DNA of 14,119 bases from an uncultured Solobacterium sp. Lineage in GTDB: Bacteria; Bacillota_I; Bacilli_A; Erysipelotrichales; Erysipelotrichaceae. The DNA is taken from assembly GCA_938041275.1 (NCBI GenBank), contig CALISH010000034.1, positions 1 through 14,119 of the forward strand, in the 5' to 3' direction. The notes under the pieces are model-generated. The model was not told the origin of the DNA. It worked only from the letters and a program-made list of their open reading frames with translations, and ran no database searches. Shown piece by piece: positions 6,877 through 14,119 of this stretch (the first letter of the stretch is position 1; every line of letters begins with the position of its first letter). The translations under genes were made by a program, and so were the position numbers.

Positions 6877-7737
6877 TTATACAAAATCCTTTATTTGTCG
6901 TTGTTTCAAGATTCCTGATCCTAAATGAATACAATTTCCATCTAATAGATAGTTCTTGATGCTACGTTGTAGAGATGTTTTTTCCGCTAAATTACGATAA
7001 TCACATTCCTTTGTTTGATATACAAAATCAAAGATATCTCTAATACAGTCATACCCTTTAGAAACATCAAATAATTCATAGAACTGATAAATATTCGAAT
7101 TCTTTGAAACAAGTTGATGAATCTCAGGACTTAAAAGCCAAGAATCACAAACATATTGCGGCTCTTCAATCTCGAAGTACCGTTTGATTATATCTTTAGA
7201 ACATGCAATTGAATGTATCACTTTCGAAACCTCGAGTTTCTCATCAGCCGGAATATGAATTCGAATGGTATGAATATCTACATATTCATACTGTAATCGT
7301 CCAGCTTCCATAAGACGCACATTGATAAAGTAAGTACCCCAAATCATCTGTGATATACGTATTGATTCTAATCCTCTTTGAACAATATCCTTCGTAAGTA
7401 CTTCCTTCATCCTTATCTTGTGGATAGATTGTTGTACCTCATCAAAATGATGCTCAAACATATTCTTTTGGTGTAGTTGAAACCCATATAGTAACGCAAC
7501 ACTTGTCGCAAAAGGATGGACTGGCTGATGAAATAATTCTTCAACACTTTCAATTGACCATAGGCGATTGATCTTCTGCGTTTTATCAACATATAAAACA
7601 TCTAAAAGTTCTTTAAACTTTTGCATTAAGTGATTGTCAGTTTCAATAGTTTTCATGCATGCATAACATTGCTTACGATACCATTCATCATTGATACCGT
7701 AATACGATAAGGCATTATCTATGATTTCCTTATTCAT
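6877..7737 (-). CDS. Acyltransferase-like protein (NAT_N/GNAT_C type)
   Basis: A 286-residue soluble protein resembling the Firmicute family annotated as acyltransferase domain-containing (N-terminal NAT_N/DUF5596 plus GNAT-like C-terminal domain). Recognisable stretches are ISQMIWGTYFINVRLMEAGR followed by LQYEYV, then IHIPADEKLE and the CDSWLLSPEIHQL segment with its conserved Trp. The reaction and substrate are unknown. The ATG at 7737 is preferred to an in-frame TTG at 7749; no strong ribosome site precedes either. The ATG overlaps the stop of the GNAT-HAD gene by 8 bp (ATGAATAA), so translation is probably coupled. It is the last gene of the five-gene sbcDC operon. Family assignment rests on memory of motif order, so it is moderate. 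Confidence 0.6.
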   Translation of the reverse strand: MNKEIIDNALSYYGINDEWYRKQCYACMKTIETDNHLMQKFKELLDVLYVDKTQKINRLWSIESVEELFHQPVHPFATSVALLYGFQLHQKNMFEHHFDEVQQSIHKIRMKEVLTKDIVQRGLESIRISQMIWGTYFINVRLMEAGRLQYEYVDIHTIRIHIPADEKLEVSKVIHSIACSKDIIKRYFEIEEPQYVCDSWLLSPEIHQLVSKNSNIYQFYELFDVSKGYDCIRDIFDFVYQTKECDYRNLAEKTSLQRSIKNYLLDGNCIHLGSGILKQRQIKDFV

Positions 7738-8863
7738 ATAAATCCACAATCTCTAATAAGTCATTTACGACAAGTGTATCTTCATAGAGCGGTGTAACTG
7801 GACTATCTCCATCCAAGAATAGGATACATTTAATTCCAGCTTTCTTGCCCGCTTCTTCATCTAAACGACGATCACCAACATATGTGCAATACTCTGGATT
7901 TAACTTAAATTTATCTAGCAGATAATGAATCCCTTCTGGATCTGGTTTTTTCGCAAAGCCATCATCACCAGTAATGGTATAACTTATATACTCCGCAATC
8001 CCTAAATCTTCCAAAACTTGTTTTGCGGTGTGGTCTTTATGTGTGTATACATAATTTCTAACACCCTTACGTTTTAATAACTGCAGCGTTTGTTTAGCGT
8101 TTTTAATTAACTTTACTTTATCATTACCTGCATCCTGTAAAGTTGTGTAATACTGATATACCGTATCAAACTGCAATCCTTCTTTCTCTGCAAATTCAAG
8201 AATAAATTGATGTACAGAATGCAGTATGACATATTTGCGAAGGTATTCGCGGTCATATGTATGACCGTAATGTTTCATTGTTTCCTGTAAACTATCTAGA
8301 ATTACATCATAGGAATCTAATAATGTCCCATCTAAATCCCATATACATGCATGGATTGGTTTGATTGGTAGCCTTGTGTATATCTCTTCTTCATCATCAT
8401 GATGGATATATGCCCCATTTGCCAGTTGAACATGTAGAGAGGCTGGATTATCTTTGTGGGATGCCATATAAATTTCATCCTCACGAATCACATCTTTTGC
8501 GATATCCAATAATAGTGCTAATCCTTTCTTTGCATAGCCTTGGTTTCGATACGTTGGTAAAATACCATAGCCGATATGACCTGATCCATTTCTCAAATTT
8601 TCATTGAGATAATGTCTTAACTTATATACACCAACGATATGATTCTCTTCCCACAGAAAATAATATGTTTGTGGTACATAGCCAGGTTTTAAATTGATGC
8701 CGTTTGCAATATTAATTAGCTTCGGAATTGTTTCATGCATGAATGTTTCTTTATCAATTCCATGGTATGGATTCATAAAGCCATTTTCATCTGCCGGTAA
8801 TTCTTTTAAAACTTGATATATAGCATCCGCATCTTGCCAGTTTAATTCTCTTATTTCTAACAT
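7730..8863 (-). CDS. GNAT acetyltransferase - HAD phosphatase fusion protein
   Basis: A 377-residue two-domain protein. Residues 1-168 form a GNAT N-acetyltransferase fold with the acetyl-CoA loop RNQGYAKKGL at 106-115 (Q/RxxGxA pattern). Residues 170-377 form a HAD-IA phosphatase with a C1 cap. Its motif I is DLDGT (nucleophile Asp176, Asp178), motif II Thr274 in YVYTHK, motif III lysine in AKKPDP at 305-306, and motif IV GDRRLDEEAG (Asp331, Asp335). Both active sites look complete. The HAD half resembles phosphoglycolate-phosphatase/beta-phosphoglucomutase-like enzymes; substrates of neither half can be assigned. The start has GAGGAG 5 nt upstream, inside the last codons of sbcC, with only 2 nt between stop and start. 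It also overlaps the next gene, so it is firmly within the operon. Confidence 0.85.
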   Translation of the reverse strand: MLEIRELNWQDADAIYQVLKELPADENGFMNPYHGIDKETFMHETIPKLINIANGINLKPGYVPQTYYFLWEENHIVGVYKLRHYLNENLRNGSGHIGYGILPTYRNQGYAKKGLALLLDIAKDVIREDEIYMASHKDNPASLHVQLANGAYIHHDDEEEIYTRLPIKPIHACIWDLDGTLLDSYDVILDSLQETMKHYGHTYDREYLRKYVILHSVHQFILEFAEKEGLQFDTVYQYYTTLQDAGNDKVKLIKNAKQTLQLLKRKGVRNYVYTHKDHTAKQVLEDLGIAEYISYTITGDDGFAKKPDPEGIHYLLDKFKLNPEYCTYVGDRRLDEEAGKKAGIKCILFLDGDSPVTPLYEDTLVVNDLLEIVDLYE

Positions 8864-8865
8864 AC

Positions 8866-11679
8866 TTACTCCTCATTGATTACTTTCGCAACTGACCCAT
8901 GGCTTCCATGTAAATCTTTAGTTACGATAATACCTTTGTGAATACGCTCCTTTAACTCTTTGACGTGTGAAATAATACCAACTAGTCGATTTTCCCCAGA
9001 CAAGTTCATTAGAGTCTGTATTGCGTTATTGAGGGAATCTTGGTCCAGTGTACCAAAGCCTTCATCAATAAACATTGTATCAATTTGAATACCACCTGCT
9101 TGAGATTGTATTTCATCTGACATTCCTAACGCCAAGGCAAGCGATGCAATAAAGGATTCTCCACCAGATAAAGAACTTACAGGACGGATTGAACCATTGC
9201 TGAAGTCAATTACATCTAAATCTAATGCTTCATGACTTCTTTTATCTTTAGTGCCAGCACTGCGTACAAGTTGGTATTGTTGATTAGACATCGATAAATA
9301 ACGCTCATTTGCCTTATGAATCATACGGTCAAGATAAGCAATTTGAACATACTCTTGTAATGTAATCTTCTCTTTACTAGAGCGACCATTTCCCATCGCA
9401 ACATCAGCTAGTTCTTTCAAACTACTATAGCGTGATAGTTTTGTTTGATATGCATTACTTTCAGACATAATTTTCTTCTTTGTATCTTGCGCATCACTCT
9501 CATACATCTCTGTATTATGAATACTCTTCAGTATCTCTTCTTGTTGTACTTGTAGGCTTTCAATTCCAGTTTGAAGAATCTTAAGTTGGCTCTGTTGATT
9601 TGGAATCTCATCAATGGATGATGAAACCTTCTCATTTAACATATCAATCTGCGCATTTACATAAACTAACTCATCCATTGCTAGTTTACTTTCACTTTCA
9701 AGTCGATTGATTTGTTGTTGATATTCTAAGATTTGTTTTGTAATCATTGATATACAATTCTTCGCTTCTGTTTCAGAAGAATACTTCAACTTCGTAGTAA
9801 TTTCCTGTATTTGTTTTTGTAACTGCTCATATTCTACAGATAGTTTTGCCTGTGCTATTTCATTTTGATTCACTTCTTCAGATATCGCAGTTAATTTTTG
9901 CTGTAATTGTGGAATCATCTTCTGCAATTCTTGATAGCGTTTTGACTGCTGTTGAAGTTGCTTGATACGAGTTAAAATTTCTTTTTGTTCTTTCTGCAGT
10001 TGTGCTGTATGTTCGTCGATAAACAGTTTTACATTTTCAAATTGAACTGTTTCTTCTGTAACAGACTTTAATACTAGTTCCAACTCATTCTGTAAAGCAT
10101 TCATCTTTAGGTTTGCATCCACACATGCTTTACTAGTTATCTGATATTCTTTTTCTGCTTGATCTACTTTCTTTTTATATTGGCTAATTTCTTCTTCCGT
10201 CACAAGCTTATCACTATGACTAGCAGGACGTGGATGTTCTAAAGATCCACATACAGGACATGGTTCACCCTTCATCAATCTTGAAGCTAATAACCCTGCC
10301 TGATTTGCAAAATAGGATATTTGTGCATCATCATATTGCTTTTGAAGTATTACTTTTCTATCTGCACTTGCCTCGAGTAACTGTGTTTTCTCCTTCAAAG
10401 TATTAATTGCATTTTGATAATTGCTTTGAATCATGCTTGCATGATGAAAAGCAGATATTTTCTTTTCTATCTCTTCTTCCTTTAAAACAACTTTATTTAA
10501 TGATAACTCACTATCTGTTAACAACTGAGCTTCCTTCTGTTTTAAAACGATATCTTCATCCAGCTGCTTTTTGAAGTATGTTTTTGTTTCTAAATCTTTC
10601 AAAATAGTAGAAACCTGTTTTTTAACATCCGCAAGTTTTTTACTGAGCTTTGTTAAACTTGCATATTCAGGTAGTTCATGTTCAATTTGTACTTGTTCCT
10701 TCTTTAACGCATCAATTTGAATATGATATTTGTCACCATCTGTCTTTACTCTTTCTGCGTAAAGATTTGCCTTCTCTTCTTTTACCGGCTTTTCTTTTAA
10801 TAGTTTTTCAAGAGAGAGAAGATCTTGAAATTGTTTTGTTTTCTCTGTTTCTTCTTTGCGTGATTTCTGAAGTTGGTTTTGAACTTCTTCTTTTTGTTTC
10901 TGTAGTTTTTCTATACTCTCTTTAGAGTTAGCGATAATTTCATCCAATAAATCATATACCGGCTGAATATCATCCATCGCAAATGTTTCTAGCATTTGTG
11001 TATATTGTTCTTGTAAAGTCTCTGGCACACGCACATCACTGATAATCTGCTGTAAACGTAGTTTTGCATCATTTAGTGCGAGGTAACTTTCCTTTGCCAT
11101 TTGATTCAGACGATCCATCAAAACAGAGTACTTACTTGTCATAAATACTTTTTCAAATAGTTTCCCGCGTTCTTTTGTGTCCGCATTTAAAATTTCAAGG
11201 AAACTTCCTTGTGCTATCATCGCAATCTGGCGGAATTGATCTCTCTTCATGCCAAATAATTGTTCAACTTGTTTGGTAACTTCTGTTGGTTTTACAATAC
11301 GGTCCCCGTTTGGCATGATGAGATATGCGTCTGTTGCTTTACTACGCTGTTTTACTTCACCATTTTTTTGTACATGCGTATATGTATATTCAGGACGTCG
11401 ATAGATATGATATTCCTCATCATGATAGATAAAATCTAATTCGACGTAAGTTTCAATTTCTTCTTTTGCGTATTCACTGCGTAAGGTCTTTACATCGCGA
11501 ATATCTCCACTTGGCTTTCCAAATAAAGCAAATGTAATCGCATCAAAAATAGTTGTTTTACCTGCACCAGTATCCCCAGTAATCAAATAAACCCCATTTT
11601 CACCTAACTTTGAAAGATCAAGCTCTATCTTGGAGGCGTATGGTCCAAAGGCGGAGAGTACTAATTTAATTGGTCTCAT
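8866..11679 (-). CDS. sbcC: Exonuclease SbcC, SMC-like ATPase subunit
   Basis: A 937-residue Rad50-like ATPase that with SbcD cuts DNA hairpins and degrades double-stranded ends. The N-terminal lobe opens MRPIKLVLSAFGPYASK and has Walker A GDTGAGKT (35-42) and Q-loop Gln157 in MIAQGSF. Two long coiled-coil arms (about 190-470 and 490-790) flank the zinc hook CPVC at 474-477. The C-terminal lobe has the signature LSGGE (837-841), Walker B TMFIDEGF with Asp872/Glu873, and His905. It is complete, slightly shorter than E. coli SbcC (1048 residues), the difference lying in the arms. The ATG overlaps the sbcD stop in an ATGA, so the two subunits are coupled. Confidence 0.96.
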   Translation of the reverse strand: MRPIKLVLSAFGPYASKIELDLSKLGENGVYLITGDTGAGKTTIFDAITFALFGKPSGDIRDVKTLRSEYAKEEIETYVELDFIYHDEEYHIYRRPEYTYTHVQKNGEVKQRSKATDAYLIMPNGDRIVKPTEVTKQVEQLFGMKRDQFRQIAMIAQGSFLEILNADTKERGKLFEKVFMTSKYSVLMDRLNQMAKESYLALNDAKLRLQQIISDVRVPETLQEQYTQMLETFAMDDIQPVYDLLDEIIANSKESIEKLQKQKEEVQNQLQKSRKEETEKTKQFQDLLSLEKLLKEKPVKEEKANLYAERVKTDGDKYHIQIDALKKEQVQIEHELPEYASLTKLSKKLADVKKQVSTILKDLETKTYFKKQLDEDIVLKQKEAQLLTDSELSLNKVVLKEEEIEKKISAFHHASMIQSNYQNAINTLKEKTQLLEASADRKVILQKQYDDAQISYFANQAGLLASRLMKGEPCPVCGSLEHPRPASHSDKLVTEEEISQYKKKVDQAEKEYQITSKACVDANLKMNALQNELELVLKSVTEETVQFENVKLFIDEHTAQLQKEQKEILTRIKQLQQQSKRYQELQKMIPQLQQKLTAISEEVNQNEIAQAKLSVEYEQLQKQIQEITTKLKYSSETEAKNCISMITKQILEYQQQINRLESESKLAMDELVYVNAQIDMLNEKVSSSIDEIPNQQSQLKILQTGIESLQVQQEEILKSIHNTEMYESDAQDTKKKIMSESNAYQTKLSRYSSLKELADVAMGNGRSSKEKITLQEYVQIAYLDRMIHKANERYLSMSNQQYQLVRSAGTKDKRSHEALDLDVIDFSNGSIRPVSSLSGGESFIASLALALGMSDEIQSQAGGIQIDTMFIDEGFGTLDQDSLNNAIQTLMNLSGENRLVGIISHVKELKERIHKGIIVTKDLHGSHGSVAKVINEE

Positions 11680-12815
11680 TCTTCATCCCCCTCTTTCCAA
11701 ATTTTCGTCACAAGTTCGTCTAATATCTTCTCTTGTGTATCATCAAGCCCATGACCTGTATATTGTGCAAAGAAATCTCCAAAGATTTCTTGTGGTGTTT
11801 GGCTTTTTTGTTTTGTATAGCTTATACCTTGTTCACTTTGTTCATATGCTGAATTTGGATATGAAATTCCAAGAATATTCGGATAACGTAAACGCAGTGT
11901 ATTCATCGCATCAAATACCATGCGTTCATCTTGCAGTTGGAAGTATACGTAATCATCATTCTTCGTATTCTTTCTTTGTAGAATATTCGCAAAAGTATCT
12001 TTCACAACAACCACATCATGTAGAGGTTTTAAATCAACCGTGTAAACTGTTGTATTCCCCTTTTTTTTCATATCGATGATAGTAACTGACTTTGTTGTAT
12101 TCGCTTCACCAATTGAATATTTCAGAGGTGTCCCACAATAGCGCATTGTATCTCGCAAGATCATCTGTGGACGATGGATATGGCCTAATGCGACATAATC
12201 AAAATCCTGAAATACATTTCCATCCACATTATCTGTACCACCAACACTTACCTCTGAACCTTGTTCATCGGTTACAGTGCCTGTAATAAATTGGTGCGAT
12301 AAGATTACATTACGCTCCTGTTGATTGAGCTCAACTGTTTGTAATGTATGTTTTACCGCTGCCGTATATCCTTCTACCGCCTCAGTCTCATCTAAATATT
12401 GATTTACATAGATTGGGCGTATATATGGAAGACTAAAGAAATGGATTGGTCCATATTCATCTTCAATCGTATTGCATGCAAGCTTACCTGTATATTTTCC
12501 AGTAATATGAATATCAGAATCCGCAAATATTTCAGCTCCATACGAAAGTCTTGTGCCATTATCGTGGTTTCCAGCAATCATCATCACATGGATATCTAAG
12601 TTCTTTAACTCCAACAAAAACATACTTAAAAGAGCGACTGCTTCTGAACTAGGATTACCTGTATCGTAGATATCACCAGCCAGTAATACTGTAGTCACTT
12701 TTTCTTGTTTTAGAATGTCAATGATTTGTCGCAAAATGTACTTTTGATCTTCGATTAGCGAATATTCCTTGAGTCTTTTCCCTAAATGAAGGTCTGATAA
12801 ATGTGCAATTTTCAT
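11676..12815 (-). CDS. sbcD: Exonuclease SbcD, Mre11-like nuclease subunit
   Basis: A 379-residue manganese-dependent nuclease partner of SbcC. The metallophosphatase motifs are all present: DLH (Asp8, His10), GDIYD (Asp48), GNHD (82-85), SHQF (His174) and GHIH (His212, His214). A capping/SbcC-binding C-terminal region follows, ending about residue 379. The ATG at 12815 is chosen since homologues begin MKIAHLSDLHLGK; an upstream in-frame start would add 21 unrelated residues overlapping the previous gene. The ribosome site is weak (AAGAAGTG about 8 nt upstream), and only 16 nt separate it from the DUF4003-like stop, so translation may depend on coupling. Confidence 0.96.
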   Translation of the reverse strand: MKIAHLSDLHLGKRLKEYSLIEDQKYILRQIIDILKQEKVTTVLLAGDIYDTGNPSSEAVALLSMFLLELKNLDIHVMMIAGNHDNGTRLSYGAEIFADSDIHITGKYTGKLACNTIEDEYGPIHFFSLPYIRPIYVNQYLDETEAVEGYTAAVKHTLQTVELNQQERNVILSHQFITGTVTDEQGSEVSVGGTDNVDGNVFQDFDYVALGHIHRPQMILRDTMRYCGTPLKYSIGEANTTKSVTIIDMKKKGNTTVYTVDLKPLHDVVVVKDTFANILQRKNTKNDDYVYFQLQDERMVFDAMNTLRLRYPNILGISYPNSAYEQSEQGISYTKQKSQTPQEIFGDFFAQYTGHGLDDTQEKILDELVTKIWKEGDEE

Positions 12816-12831
12816 ATCAATCACTTCTTTC

Positions 12832-13764
12832 TTAAACGTGTAGCGTTTGATTCTGTGCAATTCTAAATAGAATCGCAATAATCCAAGTGTAATTCGTAAT
12901 TGAATTTGGTGCGTAGTACTCTAACAACAGAATACATGCATGTAGTTCTTTAGCATTTTCAGAGAAGATACCATATCCCTTTTGGTATTTTAAAAATGTC
13001 ATAACTTCTTTATAGTCTTCCTGAATACGATCAAGTGAAACGCCTAGATTCGCCAAAATCGCATGCAATACAAAATAGTAATAGTTTACTGCACGATCAA
13101 AGCTACTACTAGACGATTGAATAAATTCCATTGTTCGTCTTACTTTTGTGGTCGCTGTCCCTTCACACAAAGCTAGGATATAAGATAATAATCTTGCGTA
13201 GTCATTATCAAGTCGATATTCATGAATTAACAAATCATCCATGATAACTAACTCATCAACCACATCATCCTTTAGATTTGGTGATAGTGCTAGAAGTCCT
13301 GCGTATACAACATCTGTATCATTCGTCAAAAAGCGATGTAAATCTTTCATCTGATTATAAATAGAAAGAGCTTTATAATAGATGCTCTTATAATCAAGCC
13401 CTGGTAAACTCGCCGCAGTAAATGATAATAAACCAAGCCCACTATTATCTGAAAAACTGCGGTTAAATTGTTCCTCAAATGCCTTGGCATGAGAAATAAA
13501 TTCATCTGGCTCGATATCGGTTGCGGCAATCATCGCAGCGTATATTTTTGGCATGTAAACACGATAAGGCGATGTAAATGAGAATGACTTACTAATAACT
13601 CGCTCGCAAATTTTGATAGCCTCATAGTTGATATCTTTTTCAAAGTGAGAATAAATATAGGCTATCGCTACATTTTCCTGCTCTAACGAGAAGATATTAT
13701 TGCGACTCAGTTCATTTTTATCATCTACGAATTTTGTGCATTTTTCTAATAATAGCTCATTCAT
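12832..13764 (-). CDS. DUF4003-like protein
   Basis: A 310-residue, mostly helical, Tyr- and Leu-rich soluble protein with no signal peptide. It resembles the uncharacterised DUF4003 family, with phrases such as VYMPKIYAAMIAA near the middle of the N-terminal half, LGLLSFTAA, and the C-terminal pair DRIQEDYKEVMTFL and YGIFSENAKELHACILLLEYY. No catalytic motif is evident; the alpha-helical repeat-like pattern could suit a scaffold or binding protein. Its ATG has AGAGG 8 nt upstream, and it is the first gene after the promoter at 13788-13816, just ahead of sbcD. A paralogue lies immediately upstream. Function is unknown and the family name is from memory. Confidence 0.65.
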   Translation of the reverse strand: MNELLLEKCTKFVDDKNELSRNNIFSLEQENVAIAYIYSHFEKDINYEAIKICERVISKSFSFTSPYRVYMPKIYAAMIAATDIEPDEFISHAKAFEEQFNRSFSDNSGLGLLSFTAASLPGLDYKSIYYKALSIYNQMKDLHRFLTNDTDVVYAGLLALSPNLKDDVVDELVIMDDLLIHEYRLDNDYARLLSYILALCEGTATTKVRRTMEFIQSSSSSFDRAVNYYYFVLHAILANLGVSLDRIQEDYKEVMTFLKYQKGYGIFSENAKELHACILLLEYYAPNSITNYTWIIAILFRIAQNQTLHV

Positions 13765-13787
13765 TGCATTTACCTCTTCTAACCAAT

Positions 13788-13816
13788 ATTATAAGCAGAA
13801 TATAGCTTTCCCTCAA
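13788..13816 (-). promoter_or_regulatory. Promoter of the DUF4003-sbcDC operon
   Basis: On the minus strand TTGAGG (13816-13811) and a perfect TATAAT (13793-13788) are 17 nt apart. Transcription would begin near 13781, giving a leader of about 17 nt. It is placed right after the terminator of the upstream paralogue, so it probably drives all five genes down to 6877; no other clear terminator or promoter appears within that run. Confidence 0.75.
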
Positions 13817-13822
13817 TCAAAG

Positions 13823-13854
13823 TCATAAAAACAAGTCCTCCAACAGACTTGTTT
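13823..13854 (-). terminator. Terminator of the upstream DUF4003-like paralogue
   Basis: A perfect 9-bp stem (AAACAAGTC 13829-13837 / GACTTGTTT 13846-13854) with an 8-nt loop is followed on the minus strand by TTTTTATG. The first arm overlaps the stop codon of the partial paralogue (13855-13853). It separates that gene from the promoter of the sbcDC operon. Confidence 0.82.
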
Positions 13855-14119
13855 ATCGTGAACTACGTTGGGCAAGTGCTCTCATTAATGCAATCGTATA
13901 AAGGATTGCATTTGTCAGTGTATAAATAGATGTATTATTTCCAACGTAGTAACTTAATAAAATCATACATGCATGTAGAGATCTTTCTGATTTAGAGAAC
14001 AAACCATACTGTCTACTCTTTTTTAAATATTCCATCACATCATCATAATCTTTCTGAATTGTATCAAGTGGAAGAGAAAGGTTTGCGACTACCGCATGAA
14101 GGATATAGTAAATATACCC
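13853..14119 (-). CDS. DUF4003-like paralogue, C-terminal 88 residues only
   Basis: The frame is open from the window edge, so this is the 3' end of a longer gene that begins outside; the in-frame start codons at 14038 and 14035 are internal. The visible sequence runs GYIYYILHAVVANL...DTIQKDYDDVMEYLKK...YGLFSKSERSLHACMILLSYY. It aligns without gaps to the C-terminus of the DUF4003-like protein next to it: I count 31 identical residues in the 61 positions up to YYVGN/YYAPN, after which the two tails diverge. This is a tandem duplication of an uncharacterised gene. It ends at its own terminator, so it is probably transcribed separately. Confidence 0.8.
   Translation of the reverse strand, partial: GYIYYILHAVVANLSLPLDTIQKDYDDVMEYLKKSRQYGLFSKSERSLHACMILLSYYVGNNTSIYTLTNAILYTIALMRALAQRSSR

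Noticed and set aside
11630..12079. Plus-strand open frame of 149 codons antisense to sbcD/sbcC
   Set aside because: It is a mirror of well-conserved SbcD and SbcC coding sequence; composition and residues look like a shadow frame.
12816..12878. N-terminal 21-residue extension of SbcD
   Set aside because: It overlaps the end of the DUF4003-like gene and SbcD proteins begin with MKIAHLSDLHLG.
1..14119. CRISPR array, tRNA or rRNA genes
   Set aside because: No regularly spaced repeats, cloverleaf-like segments or rRNA stretches were seen by eye on either strand.

Overview
This 14.1 kb window is chromosomal DNA from a low-GC Gram-positive bacterium (Bacillota). Strong AGGAGG-type ribosome sites, consensus TATAAT/TTGAnn promoters, short U-tailed terminators, a NatAB-type exporter and an N-terminal-cysteine (C69) dipeptidase all fit. 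A member of the Erysipelotrichia or a neighbouring class is a guess; nothing in the sequence fixes the genus. TGA is used as a stop.

Layout. (1) Positions 1-1744: an IS110-family insertion sequence. Its DEDD recombinase gene (453-1673) follows a long non-coding leader that folds like a bridge RNA and is preceded by terminator-like hairpins. (2) 1799-2923, minus strand: a two-gene unit encoding a DUF1294 membrane protein and a Cof-type HAD phosphatase. (3) 3049-4542, plus strand: a C69 dipeptidase, divergent from the previous unit, ending at a bidirectional terminator. (4) 4616-6755, minus: natA-natB-like ABC exporter genes overlapping by 8 bp, behind a near-consensus promoter whose -35 box lies in a perfect palindrome. 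(5) 6877-13764, minus: a tight five-gene unit of DUF4003-like protein, sbcD, sbcC, a GNAT-HAD fusion and a GNAT_C-type acyltransferase-like protein, driven by a promoter at 13788-13816. (6) The window ends inside a second, paralogous DUF4003-like gene with its own terminator.

How the genes work together. SbcD nuclease and SbcC ATPase form one DNA end- and hairpin-processing complex. Their operon also carries a DUF4003-like gene upstream and two acyltransferase/phosphatase-type genes downstream, all joined by overlaps or very short gaps, so the five proteins are probably made together; a functional link is inference. NatA and NatB would form one exporter, with regulation suggested by the operator-like palindrome and a leader hairpin.

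Most worth checking are the possible IS110 bridge RNA and its guide-like matches to the element ends, the nat operator and leader hairpin, the GNAT-HAD fusion inside the sbcDC operon, and the tandem DUF4003-like paralogues. I see no CRISPR array, tRNA or rRNA, and no clear anti-phage system beyond SbcCD.
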